Shown: positions 28,575 to 38,933, counted from the first letter of the stretch. The stretch: DNA of 47,940 nt from Microvirga arabica (GCF_016811235.1 NZ_JAFBID010000047.1:1-47940); one strand, 5' to 3'. The notes: a model not told the origin generated them from the letters alone. Numbers and translations are program-made.

Positions 28575-29279
28575 ATGGGTCAGAAAGTTAACCCGATCGG
28601 TCTTCGGCTCGGCATCAACCGGACCTGGGACTCGCGCTGGTTCGCCGGCAAGGGCGAGTACGCCAAGCTGATGCACGAGGATATGGCGATCCGCGAAGCG
28701 CTGATGAAGCAGCTGAAGCAGGCCGCCGTTTCGAAGATCGTGATCGAGCGTCCGCACAAGAAGTGCCGCGTCACCATTCACTCGGGTCGTCCGGGCGTGG
28801 TGATCGGCAAGAAGGGTGCCGACATCGAGAAGCTCCGCAAGCTCGTCGCCAAGATGACCGACGCGGATGTGGCGATCAACATCGTCGAAGTCCGCAAGCC
28901 GGAAGTCGACGCGACGCTGGTGGCCGATTCCATCGCCCAGCAGCTCGAGCGCCGCGTTGCGTTCCGCCGCGCCATGAAGCGTGCCGTTCAGTCGGCGATG
29001 CGTCTGGGCGCCGAGGGCATCCGTATCAACTGCTCGGGCCGTCTGGGTGGCGCTGAAATCGCCCGCCTGGAGTGGTACCGCGAGGGCCGCGTTCCGCTGC
29101 ACACGCTGCGTGCGGACGTGGATTACGGAACGTCCACGGCTTTCACGACCTATGGCACCTGCGGCATCAAGGTCTGGATCTTCAAGGGCGAAATCCTTGA
29201 GCACGATCCGATGGCCCAGGACAAGCGGATGAACGACGAAGGAGGCCGCTCCGGTGGCCGCCGCGAGCAAGCGGCGTAA
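28575..29279 (+). CDS. rpsC: 30S ribosomal protein S3
   Basis: A 234-residue mRNA-entry protein with a KH domain ([17 protein letters not shown], about 76-92). It starts [14 protein letters not shown] directly after AAGGAGAA, so the start at 28575 is firm although the frame stays open further upstream. The tail is rich in Gly, Arg and Glu. Confidence 0.99.
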   Translation: MGQKVNPIGLRLGINRTWDSRWFAGKGEYAKLMHEDMAIREALMKQLKQAAVSKIVIERPHKKCRVTIHSGRPGVVIGKKGADIEKLRKLVAKMTDADVAINIVEVRKPEVDATLVADSIAQQLERRVAFRRAMKRAVQSAMRLGAEGIRINCSGRLGGAEIARLEWYREGRVPLHTLRADVDYGTSTAFTTYGTCGIKVWIFKGEILEHDPMAQDKRMNDEGGRSGGRREQAA

Positions 29280-29303
29280 CCGAGAGGTCAGGAGAGGTTT
29301 GCC

Positions 29304-29717
29304 ATGTTGCAACCGAAGAAAACCAAGTTCCGTAAGCAGTTCAAGGGCCGCATTTCCGGCACTGCGAAGGGCGGCACGGACCTCAACTTCGGCCAGTTCG
29401 GCCTGAAGGCGATGGAACCCGAGCGTGTCAACGCTCGCCAGATCGAGGCGGCCCGCCGCGCCATCACCCGCGCCATGAAGCGCGCGGGACGGGTGTGGAT
29501 CCGCATCTTCCCGGACGTGCCGGTGTCGTCGAAGCCGACCGAAGTGCGTATGGGTAAGGGTAAGGGCGCTCCCGAGTTCTGGGCGGCCAAGGTGAAGCCT
29601 GGCCGTATCATGTTCGAGATCGACGGCGTCCCGGAGGATATCGCTCGTGAGGCCCTGCGCCTCGGCGCTGCGAAGCTTCCGATCAAGACGCGCTTCATCC
29701 AGCGCATTGCTGAGTAA
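29304..29717 (+). CDS. rplP: 50S ribosomal protein L16
   Basis: A 137-residue protein near the A-site tRNA. It starts [16 protein letters not shown] and contains RVWIRIFPD and [15 protein letters not shown], the family core. It is 10 bases from rpmC, whose AAGGAGGGG site overlaps the gap. Confidence 0.99.
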   Translation: MLQPKKTKFRKQFKGRISGTAKGGTDLNFGQFGLKAMEPERVNARQIEAARRAITRAMKRAGRVWIRIFPDVPVSSKPTEVRMGKGKGAPEFWAAKVKPGRIMFEIDGVPEDIAREALRLGAAKLPIKTRFIQRIAE

Positions 29718-29727
29718 GGAGGGGATC

Positions 29728-29940
29728 ATGAAGTCAAAGCAGAGATTCTCTGACCTTAAGGCAATGTCCGCCGACCAGCTGTCGGATGAGCTGCTGAACC
29801 TGAAGAAGGAGCAGTTCAACCTCCGCTTCCAGCGCGCCACGGGCCAGCTCGAGAACACCGGACGCGTCCGTGAGGTCCGTCGGGATGTCGCCCGCGTTAA
29901 GACACTGCAGCGCCAGAAGGCCGCTGCGGCCAAGGCCTAA
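29728..29940 (+). CDS. rpmC: 50S ribosomal protein L29
   Basis: A 70-residue helical hairpin protein beside L23 at the tunnel exit. [20 protein letters not shown] is the family signature. The frame is open upstream into rplP, but the ATG at 29728 has a strong AAGGAGGGG and gives the normal size. Confidence 0.98.
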   Translation: MKSKQRFSDLKAMSADQLSDELLNLKKEQFNLRFQRATGQLENTGRVREVRRDVARVKTLQRQKAAAAKA

Positions 29941-29952
29941 GAGGAAATCAAG

Positions 29953-30192
29953 ATGCCAAAGCGCGTTTTGCAGGGCGTCGTTGTCAGCGATAAGCAGGAC
30001 AAGACGGTCGTCGTGAAGGTGGAGCGTCGCTTTACGCACCCGGTTCTGAAAAAGACCGTGCGTAAGACGAAGAACTACCATGCTCATGACGAGAACAACA
30101 ATGCCAAGGTGGGCGACCAGGTCTTCATCGAAGAGACCAAGCCGTTCTCCAAGCTCAAGACCTGGGTGCTCGTCGACCAAGCGAAGGCCTAA
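29953..30192 (+). CDS. rpsQ: 30S ribosomal protein S17
   Basis: A 79-residue OB-fold protein that binds 16S rRNA early in assembly. It starts [21 protein letters not shown]. It is the last gene of the S10 operon here; a 163-base gap with a promoter-like site follows. Confidence 0.99.
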   Translation: MPKRVLQGVVVSDKQDKTVVVKVERRFTHPVLKKTVRKTKNYHAHDENNNAKVGDQVFIEETKPFSKLKTWVLVDQAKA

Positions 30193-30209
30193 AAAGCTTT
30201 CTTTTGGGG

Positions 30210-30238
30210 TTGTCCGATAGGGGCGGTTCGTGTATACG
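30210..30238 (+). promoter_or_regulatory. Putative promoter of the spc operon, upstream of rplN
   Basis: TTGTCC (30210-30215), a 17-base spacer and TATACG (30233-30238). It lies in the largest gap between S10 and spc genes. A hairpin at 30219-30247 overlaps its spacer and -10 box. Confidence 0.5.
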
Positions 30239-30247
30239 ACCGCCTCT
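30219..30247. promoter_or_regulatory. Inverted repeat over the -10 box of the putative spc promoter
   Basis: A 12-pair stem with one G-U pair and one bulged T runs from AGGGGCGG to CCGCCTCT, closed by TCGT/ACGA around the loop GTAT. It may be an operator, or a hairpin ending S10 transcripts that read through. No T run follows. A second small hairpin GGGGA/TCCCC lies at 30266-30282. Confidence 0.45.
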
Positions 30248-30355
30248 CTCGACATTTGAAGGGCAGGGGACATCAGATCCCCGTCAGGCGTAGTCCGGGG
30301 GGCAATCGTGCCTTGGCCCGGAAACCTGTCTGAAACAAAGGAAAGGATCAAAGCC

Positions 30356-30724
30356 ATGATCCAGATGCAGACGAATCTTGACGTCGCCGACAATTCCGGC
30401 GCCCGTCGCGTGATGTGCATCAAGGTTCTCGGCGGTTCGAAGCGTAAGTACGCTTCCGTGGGCGATATCATCGTCGTATCCGTGAAAGAAGCTATCCCGC
30501 GCGGCCGCGTGAAGAAGGGCGACGTCATGAAGGCGGTCGTCGTGCGCACCGCCAAGGACATCCGCCGCGCTGACGGTTCGGTCATCCGTTTCGACCGTAA
30601 CGCCGCCGTTCTGATCAACAATCAGAAGGAGCCGGTCGGCACCCGTATCTTCGGCCCCGTTCCCCGTGAACTGCGTGCCAAGAACCACATGAAGATCATT
30701 TCGCTTGCGCCGGAGGTGCTCTAA
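30356..30724 (+). CDS. rplN: 50S ribosomal protein L14
   Basis: A 122-residue protein at the subunit interface. It starts [16 protein letters not shown]; the ATG at 30356 follows AAAGGAAAGG and matches the family start. First gene of the spc operon. Its TAA shares its final A with the ATG of rplX, so translation is coupled. Confidence 0.99.
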   Translation: MIQMQTNLDVADNSGARRVMCIKVLGGSKRKYASVGDIIVVSVKEAIPRGRVKKGDVMKAVVVRTAKDIRRADGSVIRFDRNAAVLINNQKEPVGTRIFGPVPRELRAKNHMKIISLAPEVL

Positions 30725-31041
30725 TGGCCGCGAAGATCAAGAAGGGCGACAAGGTCGTCGTCCTGACCGGTCGCGACAAGGGCAAGACCGGTGAAGTTGT
30801 CCAGGTGCTTCCGAAGGAAGAGCGCGCGGTTGTCCGCGGCGTGAACGTCGTGAAGCGCCACCAGCGCCAGACCGCGAACCAGGAGGCCGGCATCGTCTCG
30901 AAGGAGGCTGCTATCCACCTGTCGAACCTGGCCTACGCAGACCCGAAGGACGGCAAGCCGACCCGGGTTGGTTTCAAAGTTCTCGAAGACGGCCGCAAGG
31001 TTCGTTTCGCCAAGCGTTCGGGAGACCTGATCGATGGCTAA
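30724..31041 (+). CDS. rplX: 50S ribosomal protein L24
   Basis: A 105-residue assembly initiator with a KOW motif ([20 protein letters not shown], residues 4-23). It overlaps rplN by one base and rplE by eight, an unusually tight chain that implies coupled translation of the three. Confidence 0.99.
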   Translation: MAAKIKKGDKVVVLTGRDKGKTGEVVQVLPKEERAVVRGVNVVKRHQRQTANQEAGIVSKEAAIHLSNLAYADPKDGKPTRVGFKVLEDGRKVRFAKRSGDLIDG

Positions 31042-31600
31042 GGCTCAGGTGGACGGCTACACGCCGCGGATGAAGAAGCACTACGAGGAAGTGGTGCGTC
31101 CGAAGCTGATTGAAGAATTCGGCTACAAGAACCCCATGGAAGTGCCGGCGATCGAGAAGATCGTCCTCAACATGGGCGTTGGCGAGTCGACTGCGGATTC
31201 GAAGAAGGCTTCGGTCGCCGCTGCCGATCTCGCTCTCATCGCCGGCCAGAAGCCGGTGATCACGAAGGCCCGCAAGGCTATCTCGCAGTTCAAGGTCCGC
31301 GAGAACATGCCGATCGGTGCCAAGGTTACGCTGCGCAAGGCTCGCATGTACGAATTCCTTGACCGCTTCGTGACTATCGCGCTCCCGCGCGTCCGCGACT
31401 TCCGGGGCCTGAACCCGAAGTCGTTCGACGGCCGCGGCAACTACGCAATGGGTATCAAGGAGCACCTGGTGTTCCCTGAGATCAATTACGACAGGGTCGA
31501 GCAGGTTTGGGGCATGGACGTCATCATCACCACCACGGCGAAGACTGACGACGAAGCCCGCGCCCTGCTGCGTCACTTCAACTTCCCGTTCCGGCAGTGA
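31034..31600 (+). CDS. rplE: 50S ribosomal protein L5
   Basis: A 188-residue 5S-rRNA-binding protein of the central protuberance. [19 protein letters not shown] and the C-terminal [21 protein letters not shown] match the family. Its start lies inside the end of rplX. Confidence 0.98.
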   Translation: MAKAQVDGYTPRMKKHYEEVVRPKLIEEFGYKNPMEVPAIEKIVLNMGVGESTADSKKASVAAADLALIAGQKPVITKARKAISQFKVRENMPIGAKVTLRKARMYEFLDRFVTIALPRVRDFRGLNPKSFDGRGNYAMGIKEHLVFPEINYDRVEQVWGMDVIITTTAKTDDEARALLRHFNFPFRQ

Positions 31601-31639
31601 GGATAACTGTCCTCAAACGCGGACACTGGAGATAAAAGC

Positions 31640-31945
31640 ATGGCTAAGAAAAGCGCTATTGAGAAGAACAAGCACCGTCGTGAGCTGGTGAAGAAGTTCG
31701 CCGGCCGCCGCGAGCGCCTCCTGGCGATCGCCAACGACGAGTCGAAGTCCATGGAGGAGCGCTTCGAGGCGCGCCTCAAGCTGGCCGAGCTGCCGCGCAA
31801 CGCGAGCCCGACCCGCATCCGCAACCGTTGCGAGACCACGGGCCGCCCGCGCGCTTACTACCGCAAGCTCGGCATGTCCCGTATCGCTCTGCGCGAGCTT
31901 GGCAACAAGGGCCTGATTCCGGGCCTCGTGAAGTCCAGCTGGTAA
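31640..31945 (+). CDS. rpsN: 30S ribosomal protein S14 (zinc-free type)
   Basis: A 101-residue S14 without the CxxC zinc-ribbon cysteines, the longer zinc-independent form. It contains [25 protein letters not shown] in its C-terminal half. It sits in the 30S head near S3 and S10. Confidence 0.98.
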   Translation: MAKKSAIEKNKHRRELVKKFAGRRERLLAIANDESKSMEERFEARLKLAELPRNASPTRIRNRCETTGRPRAYYRKLGMSRIALRELGNKGLIPGLVKSSW

Positions 31946-31958
31946 GGGAGGGCATCAT

Positions 31959-32354
31959 ATGATCAACGATCCGTTGGGCGATATGCTCACCCGTATCCGC
32001 AACGCGCAGATGCGCCGTCGCGGTACCGTTTCCACCCCTGGCTCGAAGCTGCGCGCTCGCGTTCTCGAAGTCCTCAAGTCCGAGGGCTACATCCGCGACT
32101 ACTCGCAGACCGAGTTCGGCAATGGCCGGACCGAGTTCTCGATCGAGCTCAAGTACTATGACGGCCAACCGGTGATCCGCTCCATCGAGCGCGTCTCCAA
32201 GCCGGGCCGCCGCGTGTATGCTTCCGTCGACACCATGCCTCGCGTGGCCGACGGTCTCGGCATCACCATTCTCTCGACGCCCCAGGGCGTGATGGCCGAT
32301 CATGAGGCCCGTGAGAAGAACGTGGGCGGCGAAGTGCTCTGCAAGGTCTTCTAA
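31959..32354 (+). CDS. rpsH: 30S ribosomal protein S8
   Basis: A 131-residue central-domain binder; in E. coli it represses the spc operon by binding mRNA near the rplE start. It contains [14 protein letters not shown] near the start and [13 protein letters not shown] near the end. AAGGGAGGG lies at a good distance before the ATG. Confidence 0.98.
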   Translation: MINDPLGDMLTRIRNAQMRRRGTVSTPGSKLRARVLEVLKSEGYIRDYSQTEFGNGRTEFSIELKYYDGQPVIRSIERVSKPGRRVYASVDTMPRVADGLGITILSTPQGVMADHEAREKNVGGEVLCKVF

Positions 32355-32390
32355 GGCCAGGCACCCGCACAGAACCACGAGGATTCGAAA

Positions 32391-32924
32391 ATGTCACGAG
32401 TAGGCAAGAAGCCCGTTCCGGTTCCGTCAGGTGTGACGGCGACCGTCGACGGTCAGATGGTGAAGGTTAAGGGCTCGAAGGGCGAACTCTCGTTCCTCGT
32501 TCCCGAAGAAGTGTCTGTTGCTTTCGAGGACGGCGCCGTGTCGGTGAACCCGCGCGACGAGTCCAAGACGGCCCGTGCGAAGTGGGGCATGTCCCGCGCC
32601 CAGGTGGCGAACCTGGTCGAAGGCGTGTCCAAGGGCTTCGAGAGGCGCCTCGAGATCAACGGCGTCGGCTACAAGGCCGCCGTTGCCGGCAAGGTGCTGA
32701 AGCTGTCGCTCGGCTACAGCCACGACATCGACTACGCGATTCCGGCCGGCGTGACGATCACGACGCCGAAGCCGACGGAAGTCGTCGTAGCCGGCATAGA
32801 CAAGCAGGTCGTTGGTCAGACCGCCGCCGAGATCCGCGAATACCGCGGTCCGGAGCCCTACAAGGGCAAGGGCGTCAAGTATGCCAACGAGTTCATCTTC
32901 CGCAAGGAAGGCAAGAAGAAGTAA
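32391..32924 (+). CDS. rplF: 50S ribosomal protein L6
   Basis: A 177-residue protein at the base of the stalk, with two similar domains. It starts [15 protein letters not shown], and the C-terminal [15 protein letters not shown] is the family signature. It is 12 bases from rplR. Confidence 0.99.
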   Translation: MSRVGKKPVPVPSGVTATVDGQMVKVKGSKGELSFLVPEEVSVAFEDGAVSVNPRDESKTARAKWGMSRAQVANLVEGVSKGFERRLEINGVGYKAAVAGKVLKLSLGYSHDIDYAIPAGVTITTPKPTEVVVAGIDKQVVGQTAAEIREYRGPEPYKGKGVKYANEFIFRKEGKKK

Positions 32925-32936
32925 GGACGACGTATC

Positions 32937-33299
32937 ATGGCTGAGAAGAAAGGCGCTGAAGATCGCCGCAAGGCTCGTGTGCGCCGTGCGATCAAGAAGG
33001 CAGCGAGTGGTCGTCCGCGTTTGTCGGTGTTCCGTTCGTCCAAGCAGATCTATGCCCAGATCATCGACGACGTGCGCGGCCATACGGTTGCTGCGGCTTC
33101 GACCCTTGAGGCTGACCTGAAGGGCAAGCTCAAGACCGGCGCCACCGTCGATGCGGCGAAGGAAGTGGGCAAGCTCGTGGCTGAGCGCGCGGTTGCTGCC
33201 GGCGTGAAGCAGGTCATCTTCGACCGTTCGGGCTACCTCTATCACGGCCGCGTCAAGGCTCTGGCCGACGCTGCCCGTGAAGGCGGTCTGGACTTCTAA
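32937..33299 (+). CDS. rplR: 50S ribosomal protein L18
   Basis: A 120-residue 5S-rRNA-binding protein working with L5. [20 protein letters not shown] lies in the N-terminal half, and [24 protein letters not shown] at the end is typical. The next gene, rpsE, starts 64 bases later. Confidence 0.99.
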   Translation: MAEKKGAEDRRKARVRRAIKKAASGRPRLSVFRSSKQIYAQIIDDVRGHTVAAASTLEADLKGKLKTGATVDAAKEVGKLVAERAVAAGVKQVIFDRSGYLYHGRVKALADAAREGGLDF

Positions 33300-33363
33300 C
33301 GGCGGGTTTAATCCAAGCAACCCTTAGCGAGCGGGCCCGCCGCCCGCGCAAGTGAGAGGTCTC

Positions 33364-33933
33364 ATGGCTAGAGAACCAAGAGAACGTGCTGATCGCGAAG
33401 ACCGCGACAGCGAATTCGTGGACCGCCTGGTCCACATCAACCGTGTCGCCAAGGTGGTGAAGGGCGGCCGTCGCTTCGGCTTTGCTGCTCTCGTCGTCGT
33501 CGGCGACCAGAAGGGTCGCGTCGGGTTCGGTCACGGCAAGGCCCGTGAAGTGCCTGAAGCCATCCGCAAGGCCACGGACGCTGCCAAGCGCTCCATGATC
33601 CGCGTTGCCCTGCGCGAAGGCCGCACTCTCCATCACGACGTAAACGGCCGCCACGGCGCCGGCAAGGTCGTGCTCCGTGCCGCTCCCCAGGGTACCGGCA
33701 TCATCGCCGGCGGCCCAATGCGCGCCGTCTTCGAGGTGGTGGGCATGCAGGACGTGGTTGCCAAGTCGCTCGGCTCGTCGAACCCGTACAACCTCGTCCG
33801 CGCAACCTTCGATGCGCTCAAGAACGAGGATAGCCCGCGTTCGGTCGCTGCTCGCCGTGGCCTCAAGGTCTCGACGCTGCAGGCTCGCCGCCGCGACGCC
33901 GATACCAGCGAAGCCGCTGGCGCTGAAGCGTAA
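33364..33933 (+). CDS. rpsE: 30S ribosomal protein S5
   Basis: A 189-residue fidelity protein at the mRNA entry site. The core has [19 protein letters not shown] and [16 protein letters not shown]; the basic C-terminal tail is variable. The ATG at 33364, six bases after GAGAGG, is preferred to the GTG/ATG a few codons upstream. Confidence 0.98.
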   Translation: MAREPRERADREDRDSEFVDRLVHINRVAKVVKGGRRFGFAALVVVGDQKGRVGFGHGKAREVPEAIRKATDAAKRSMIRVALREGRTLHHDVNGRHGAGKVVLRAAPQGTGIIAGGPMRAVFEVVGMQDVVAKSLGSSNPYNLVRATFDALKNEDSPRSVAARRGLKVSTLQARRRDADTSEAAGAEA

Positions 33934-33947
33934 GGGAGGCTGTAACC

Positions 33948-34154
33948 ATGGCAAAGAAGCCTGCTGCTGCAGCATCCACCGTCACCGTTGAGCAGATCGG
34001 TTCGCCGATCCGCCGCGAGGCTAAGCAGCGTCAGACGCTGATCGGTCTCAAGCTCAACAAGCTTCACCGTACTTCGACCTTGGAAGACACGCCGGCAGTT
34101 CGCGGCATGATCGAAAAGGTCAAGCACCTCGTGCGCGTTGTCGACGGGCAGTGA
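33948..34154 (+). CDS. rpmD: 50S ribosomal protein L30
   Basis: A 68-residue protein with an Ala-rich N-terminus, then [19 protein letters not shown] and the LNKLHRT motif. Small members often escape annotation; here order (rpsE, rpmD, rplO) and sequence agree. AAGGGAGG precedes the ATG. Confidence 0.98.
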   Translation: MAKKPAAAASTVTVEQIGSPIRREAKQRQTLIGLKLNKLHRTSTLEDTPAVRGMIEKVKHLVRVVDGQ

Positions 34155-34164
34155 GGAGAGCGTC

Positions 34165-34638
34165 ATGAAACTCAACGAAATTCGTGACAACGAAGGTTCT
34201 ACCAAGAACCGCATGCGTGTCGGCCGTGGTATCGGTTCCGGCAAGGGCAAGACCGGTGGTCGCGGCGTGAAGGGTCAGAAGGCCCGTACCGGCGTGTCCA
34301 TCAAGGGCTTCGAAGGCGGTCAGATGCCTCTGCACCGTCGTCTGCCGAAGCGCGGCTTCAACAAGCCGAACCAGATCGACCTCAACGAGGTCAATGTCGG
34401 CCGCATCCAGCAGGCGATCGAAGCCGGCAAGCTCGACAAGGGCGCTGCCGTCACGGTCGAGTCGCTGGTGGCTGCCGGTGTGGTCTCCAAGCCGCGCGAC
34501 GGCGTGAAGATCCTCGGCGTCGGCGAGCTCAAGACGAAGCTTTCTTTCCAGGTCCACGGCGCCTCCAAGTCGGCCGTCGAAGCGATCGAGAAGGCTGGTG
34601 GCTCTGTCACCCTGCTGGGTGGCGTTGCGCAGGCGTGA
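34165..34638 (+). CDS. rplO: 50S ribosomal protein L15
   Basis: A 157-residue late-assembly protein. It starts [20 protein letters not shown] and continues with [20 protein letters not shown], the glycine-rich loop that reaches into rRNA. The frame is open further upstream but GAGGAGAG at 34152-34159 fixes the start. A hairpin gap leads to secY. Confidence 0.99.
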   Translation: MKLNEIRDNEGSTKNRMRVGRGIGSGKGKTGGRGVKGQKARTGVSIKGFEGGQMPLHRRLPKRGFNKPNQIDLNEVNVGRIQQAIEAGKLDKGAAVTVESLVAAGVVSKPRDGVKILGVGELKTKLSFQVHGASKSAVEAIEKAGGSVTLLGGVAQA

Positions 34639-34667
34639 GCCAGCGCCCACATTGACTAAGATCCAAG

Positions 34668-34703
34668 CGGCGGCCCGCGGTATGATCGCGTGGCCGCCGT
34701 TTG
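34668..34703 (+). terminator. Attenuator-like hairpin between rplO and secY
   Basis: CGGCGGCC plus CGCG pair with CGCG plus GGCCGCCG (12 pairs, one bulged T, seven-base loop), followed by TTT. It lies 29 bases after the rplO stop and could lower secY expression relative to ribosomal proteins. Confidence 0.5.
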
Positions 34704-34744
34704 CGTGATGACCGTCACGGTTCAAGTATTTCGGGGACACCAAT

Positions 34745-36082
34745 ATGGCCTCAGCAGCCGAACAACTTGCGGCAAACATCAATTTCGGCGCCATCGCCAA
34801 GGCCGATGAGCTGAAGAAGCGCATCTGGTTCACCCTGGGCGCCCTCATCGTCTATCGTCTTGGCACCTACATCCCGCTGCCCGGCATCAACCCCGAGGCC
34901 CTGGCGCAGAGCTTCCAGAACGCCAGCGGAGGCGTGCTCGGCCTGTTCAACATGTTCTCGGGCGGCGCCGTGGAGCGCATGGCGATCTTCGCCCTGAACA
35001 TCATGCCGTACATCTCGGCCTCGATCATCATCCAGCTGCTCACCTCCGTCCTGCCGTCTCTCGAGGCGCTCAAGAAGGAAGGGGAGGCCGGCCGCAAGAT
35101 CCTCAACCAGTACACCCGCTATCTCACGGTGATGCTGGCCGTGTTCCAGTCCTGGGGCATCGCGGTGGGCCTGCAGAGCTCCGGCACGATCGTGGATGCG
35201 CCCGGTCCGTTCTTCCTGATCTCGTCCGTGATCACCCTGACCGGCGGCACCATGTTCCTCATGTGGCTGGGCGAGCAGATCACGTCCCGCGGCATCGGCA
35301 ACGGCACGTCGCTGATCATCTTCGCCGGTATCGTGGCCAATCTCCCGTCGGCGATCGCCGGAACCCTCGAGCTCGGTCGCCAAGGCGCGATCTCGACGGG
35401 CCTGATCATCGGCGTGATCGTCATGGCCATCGCCATCATCTACTTTGTGGTGTTCATGGAGCGGGCCCAGCGCCGTCTCCTCATCAACTACCCGAAGCGC
35501 CAGGTCGGCAATCGGATGTATGAGGGCCAGACCTCGTTCCTGCCGCTCAAGCTGAACACCTCGGGAGTGATTCCCCCGATCTTCGCCTCCTCGCTGCTCC
35601 TGCTGCCGGCGACCATCGCCAGCTTCCAGAGCAACGCTGACGGGACGGGAGTCATTTCCACGCTGACAGCCTATCTCGCCCATGGACGTCCCGCCTACAT
35701 GTTCTTGTATGCGGCGCTGATCGTGTTCTTCGCCTTCTTCTACACTGCCATCGTGTTCAATCCGACGGAAACGGCGGACAACCTGAAGAAGCAGGGCGGG
35801 TTCATTCCGGGCATTCGCCCCGGCGAGCGGACGGCTGACTTCATCGACCAGGTTCTCACCCGCATCACGGTGCTGGGCGCGATTTACCTGGTGATTATCT
35901 GCCTGATTCCCGAACTGCTGGTGTCTTATGCGGCCTTGCCATTCTACTTTGGCGGCACTTCGCTTCTGATCGTCGTGTCTGTTACCATGGACACGGTTGC
36001 GCAGGTGCACGGTCATTTGCTGGCTCACCAGTATGAGGGCCTCGTCAAGAAGGCGAAGCTCAAAGGCGCGCGCAGACGCTAA
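34745..36082 (+). CDS. secY: Preprotein translocase subunit SecY
   Basis: A 445-residue channel subunit with about ten membrane segments. The first follows [21 protein letters not shown] and the plug region is [18 protein letters not shown]. The cytoplasmic loop contains [15 protein letters not shown] and the late loop [14 protein letters not shown]. It pairs with SecE encoded at 6166-6366. GGGGAC precedes the ATG. Confidence 0.99.
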   Translation: MASAAEQLAANINFGAIAKADELKKRIWFTLGALIVYRLGTYIPLPGINPEALAQSFQNASGGVLGLFNMFSGGAVERMAIFALNIMPYISASIIIQLLTSVLPSLEALKKEGEAGRKILNQYTRYLTVMLAVFQSWGIAVGLQSSGTIVDAPGPFFLISSVITLTGGTMFLMWLGEQITSRGIGNGTSLIIFAGIVANLPSAIAGTLELGRQGAISTGLIIGVIVMAIAIIYFVVFMERAQRRLLINYPKRQVGNRMYEGQTSFLPLKLNTSGVIPPIFASSLLLLPATIASFQSNADGTGVISTLTAYLAHGRPAYMFLYAALIVFFAFFYTAIVFNPTETADNLKKQGGFIPGIRPGERTADFIDQVLTRITVLGAIYLVIICLIPELLVSYAALPFYFGGTSLLIVVSVTMDTVAQVHGHLLAHQYEGLVKKAKLKGARRR

Positions 36083-36137
36083 GGTTAGACATCTCGCCTC
36101 ATGGCGAGCATTCTCGACGAAGTCAGGGGGGGCGTCG

Positions 36138-36719
36138 ATGAGGATCATCCTGCTGGGGCCGCCGGGGGCCGGTAAAGGCACTCAGGCCGTGCGTCTGGTC
36201 GAGCGGCTGGGGACTCCCCAGCTCTCCACCGGCGACATGCTCCGCGCAGCCGTGGCCGCCGGCACGCCGGTGGGCCTCAAGGCCAAGGCCGTCATGGACC
36301 GGGGTGAGCTGGTGTCGGACGACATCGTCGTCGGCATCATCGCAGACCGGATCGAGGAGCAGGACGCCAAGAGCGGCTTCATCCTCGACGGGTTCCCGCG
36401 GACCGTTGCGCAGGCCGAAGCTTTCGACCAGATGCTGGCGGACAAGGGCCTGAAGCTCGACGCCGTCATCGAGTTCAAGGTCAATGAGACCGAGCTGGTC
36501 GAACGGATCGTCAAGCGGGCCCAGGAGACCGAGGCCCGTGGCGAACCCGTCCGCAAGGACGACAATCCGGAGGTCTTCAAGACCCGGCTCGACGCCTACA
36601 GAAATCAGACGGCCCCGCTCTCGGCCTATTACGAGCGCACGGGCATGCTGAAGACCGTCGATGGCATGAAGCCCATCGACGACGTGACCCAGGCGATCAG
36701 GGAAATCCTCGGTCGCTGA
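36138..36719 (+). CDS. adk: Adenylate kinase (short form)
   Basis: A 193-residue enzyme that interconverts ATP plus AMP with two ADP. The P-loop is GPPGAGKGT (7-15), with STGDMLR and ILDGFPRT for AMP. The lid lacks the long zinc or beta-sheet insert, so this is the short type usual in alphaproteobacteria. The start follows AGGGGGGGCG; the frame also reads back into secY. It lies between secY and rpsM where E. coli has rpmJ. Confidence 0.97.
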   Translation: MRIILLGPPGAGKGTQAVRLVERLGTPQLSTGDMLRAAVAAGTPVGLKAKAVMDRGELVSDDIVVGIIADRIEEQDAKSGFILDGFPRTVAQAEAFDQMLADKGLKLDAVIEFKVNETELVERIVKRAQETEARGEPVRKDDNPEVFKTRLDAYRNQTAPLSAYYERTGMLKTVDGMKPIDDVTQAIREILGR

Positions 36720-36784
36720 AGGGCAGGGGCTTGACGGACGGGTTAGTTTCCGTTAGGGGCAAGCTCTTGCACAAGAACCTGCAT

Positions 36785-36829
36785 ATCCAGAGGGCTTCCT
36801 GAGAGGCCGCTCTGGATTGTTGTGTTTTT
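36785..36829 (+). terminator. Terminator after adk
   Basis: The arms ATCCAGAG and CTCTGGAT enclose an inner GGC/GCC stem with one bulge, followed by TTGTTGTGTTTTT. It lies 65 bases after the adk stop and marks the end of the spc unit. Confidence 0.6.
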
Positions 36830-36917
36830 CGCATAAGGAACCCGCGCAGGGGCCGGCCTCCACCGGACGCGCGATAATCATAACCTGAAGCTTTTGCTTC
36901 CCACATGGAGACGGACG

Positions 36918-37286
36918 ATGGCCCGTATAGCAGGCGTCAATATCCCGACTGCCAAGCGCGTTGTGATCGCGCTTCAGTATATCCACGGCATTGGGCCCAA
37001 GAAGGCCCAGGAGATCGTCGAGAAGGTCGACATCCCGGCCGAGCGCCGCGTGAACCAGCTGACCGACGCCGAGGTTCTGGCCATCCGCGAGACCATCGAC
37101 CGCGACTATATCGTCGAGGGCGACCTGCGCCGCGAAGTGTCCATGAACATCAAGCGCCTGATGGATCTTGCTGCTTATCGTGGCCTGCGCCACCGCCGCA
37201 GCCTTCCGGTCCGTGGCCAGCGCACCCACACGAACGCCCGCACCCGCAAGGGCAAGGCGAAGCCGATCGCCGGCAAGAAGAAGTAA
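36918..37286 (+). CDS. rpsM: 30S ribosomal protein S13
   Basis: A 122-residue 30S-head protein contacting P-site tRNA. It starts [20 protein letters not shown]; the C-terminal [17 protein letters not shown] is diagnostic. The ATG at 36918 follows GGAGACGG. First gene of the alpha operon. Confidence 0.99.
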   Translation: MARIAGVNIPTAKRVVIALQYIHGIGPKKAQEIVEKVDIPAERRVNQLTDAEVLAIRETIDRDYIVEGDLRREVSMNIKRLMDLAAYRGLRHRRSLPVRGQRTHTNARTRKGKAKPIAGKKK

Positions 37287-37294
37287 GGTTTTGC

Positions 37295-37320
37295 GGCCAC
37301 CCCTGGCGGGTGGCCCTTTC
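37295..37320 (+). terminator. Hairpin between rpsM and rpsK
   Basis: GGCCACCC/GGGTGGCC with loop CTGGC, followed by CTTTCTCC. The imperfect T run suggests a partial terminator or an mRNA processing site. Confidence 0.4.
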
Positions 37321-37364
37321 TCCCGAGCGCCTGGCATGACGGGCGCGCTTGAAGGATCTTTGGA

Positions 37365-37754
37365 ATGGCTAAAGAAGCTACCCGCGTCCGCCGCCGCGAA
37401 CGCAAGAACATCGTTTCCGGCGTGGCGCATGTGAACGCCTCGTTCAACAACACCATGATCACCATCACGGACGCCCAGGGCAACACGATCTCGTGGTCCT
37501 CGGCCGGCGCGATGGGTTTCAAGGGTTCGCGCAAGTCGACCCCCTATGCGGCTCAGATTGCCGCTGAAGACGCTGCCCGCAAGGCTGCCGAGCACGGCAT
37601 GCGCACCCTCGAGGTCGAGGTATCCGGCCCCGGCTCCGGCCGTGAGTCCGCCCTGCGTGCCCTCCAGTCGGCCGGCTTCACCGTCACGTCGATCCGTGAC
37701 GTGACGCCGATCCCGCACAATGGCTGCCGCCCGCGTAAGCGTCGCCGCGTCTAA
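37365..37754 (+). CDS. rpsK: 30S ribosomal protein S11
   Basis: A 129-residue platform protein near the mRNA exit. It contains [19 protein letters not shown] and ends with [18 protein letters not shown], the universal C-terminus. In E. coli rpsD follows; here rpoA follows directly, as usual in alphaproteobacteria. Confidence 0.99.
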   Translation: MAKEATRVRRRERKNIVSGVAHVNASFNNTMITITDAQGNTISWSSAGAMGFKGSRKSTPYAAQIAAEDAARKAAEHGMRTLEVEVSGPGSGRESALRALQSAGFTVTSIRDVTPIPHNGCRPRKRRRV

Positions 37755-37763
37755 GGTTATCCG

Positions 37764-37788
37764 GCGCGTGGGTCCAAAGCCCACGCGC
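37764..37788 (+). other. Perfect hairpin between rpsK and rpoA
   Basis: GCGCGTGGG/CCCACGCGC with loop TCCAAAG, flanked by CCGG repeats. No good T run follows. It may be an attenuator or stability element ahead of rpoA. Confidence 0.45.
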
Positions 37789-37851
37789 GTTCCGGTTTAA
37801 AGGGCTGGCCCCAAACGCCTCCCTTCAAGCCGTACCTCATGAGGTGTGGTT

Positions 37852-38868
37852 GTGATCCAAAAGAACTGGCAAGAGCTGATTAAGCCCAACAAGCTCGAAG
37901 TCTCCCCGGGCGACGATCCGAAGCGCATTGCGACGGTCGTTGCGGAGCCGCTTGAGCGTGGCTTCGGCACGACGCTCGGCAACTCCCTGCGTCGCGTCCT
38001 GCTGTCGTCCCTCCAGGGCGCTGCCGTCACGGCAATCCATATCGACGGCGTGCTGCACGAGTTCTCCTCCATCCCGGGCGTCCGTGAGGACGTGACGGAC
38101 ATCGTCCTCAACGTGAAGACGATCGCCATCAAGATGCAGGGCGAGGGCGCCAAGCGCATGACGCTCCGCAAGACCGGCCCTGGCGCCGTGACGGCTGGTG
38201 ACATCAACACGGTCGGCGACGTTCAGATCCTGAACCCCGAGCTCGTTCTCTGCACCCTCGACGAGGGCGCCGAGATCCGCATGGAGTTCACGGTCGACAC
38301 CGGCAAGGGCTACGTTCCCGCCGAGCGCAACCGCAGCGAGGACGCCCCCATCGGCCTGATCCCTGTCGACTCGCTCTACAGCCCGGTCAAGAAGGTCTCC
38401 TATCGGATCGAGAACACCCGTGAGGGCCAGATCCTCGACTACGACAAGCTGATCATGACCGTTGAGACCAACGGCGCCGTGACCCCTGAGGATGCCGTGG
38501 CCTATGCTGCCCGCATCCTGCAGGATCAGCTCCAGGTCTTCGTCAACTTCGAAGAGCCCCGCAAGGAAGAGGCTGCCGCCGCTGCGCCGCAGCTTCCGTT
38601 CAACCCGGCGCTCCTCAAGAAGGTCGACGAGCTTGAGCTGTCGGTCCGTTCGGCGAACTGCCTGAAGAACGACAACATCGTTTATATCGGTGACCTGATT
38701 CAGAAGTCCGAGGCGGAAATGCTCCGTACCCCGAACTTCGGCCGCAAGTCGCTCAACGAGATCAAGGAAGTTCTGGCCGGAATGGGCCTGCACCTCGGCA
38801 TGGACGTGCCGGGCTGGCCGCCGGAGAACATCGAAGACCTCGCGAAGCGCTTCGAAGAGCACTACTGA
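37852..38868 (+). CDS. rpoA: RNA polymerase alpha subunit
   Basis: A 338-residue subunit that assembles beta and beta' and contacts activators. The N-terminal dimer domain contains [19 protein letters not shown], and the C-terminal domain has [22 protein letters not shown] split by the DNA-contacting loop. Two GTG codons are possible (37846 and 37852). The second is chosen because GAGG at 37841-37844 is seven bases before it and family members begin with [14 protein letters not shown]. Confidence 0.97.
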   Translation: MIQKNWQELIKPNKLEVSPGDDPKRIATVVAEPLERGFGTTLGNSLRRVLLSSLQGAAVTAIHIDGVLHEFSSIPGVREDVTDIVLNVKTIAIKMQGEGAKRMTLRKTGPGAVTAGDINTVGDVQILNPELVLCTLDEGAEIRMEFTVDTGKGYVPAERNRSEDAPIGLIPVDSLYSPVKKVSYRIENTREGQILDYDKLIMTVETNGAVTPEDAVAYAARILQDQLQVFVNFEEPRKEEAAAAAPQLPFNPALLKKVDELELSVRSANCLKNDNIVYIGDLIQKSEAEMLRTPNFGRKSLNEIKEVLAGMGLHLGMDVPGWPPENIEDLAKRFEEHY

Positions 38869-38916
38869 GAATTCCGAGGCCGCTCCTCATCCGTGATGGG
38901 CGGCTTCGATCAAGCC

Positions 38917-38933
38917 CCGCCGGAAACCGGCGG
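38917..38933 (+). other. Short perfect hairpin between rpoA and rplQ
   Basis: CCGCCGG/CCGGCGG with an AAA loop in the 124-base gap. No T run follows. Probably an mRNA element. Confidence 0.4.

Noticed and set aside
26754..29933. A 1059-codon minus-strand frame opposite the S10 operon
   Set aside because: It runs antisense through several certain ribosomal-protein genes. Long antisense frames arise from strong third-position GC bias. The same applies to the long minus frames opposite rpoB, rpoC, fusA and both tuf genes.
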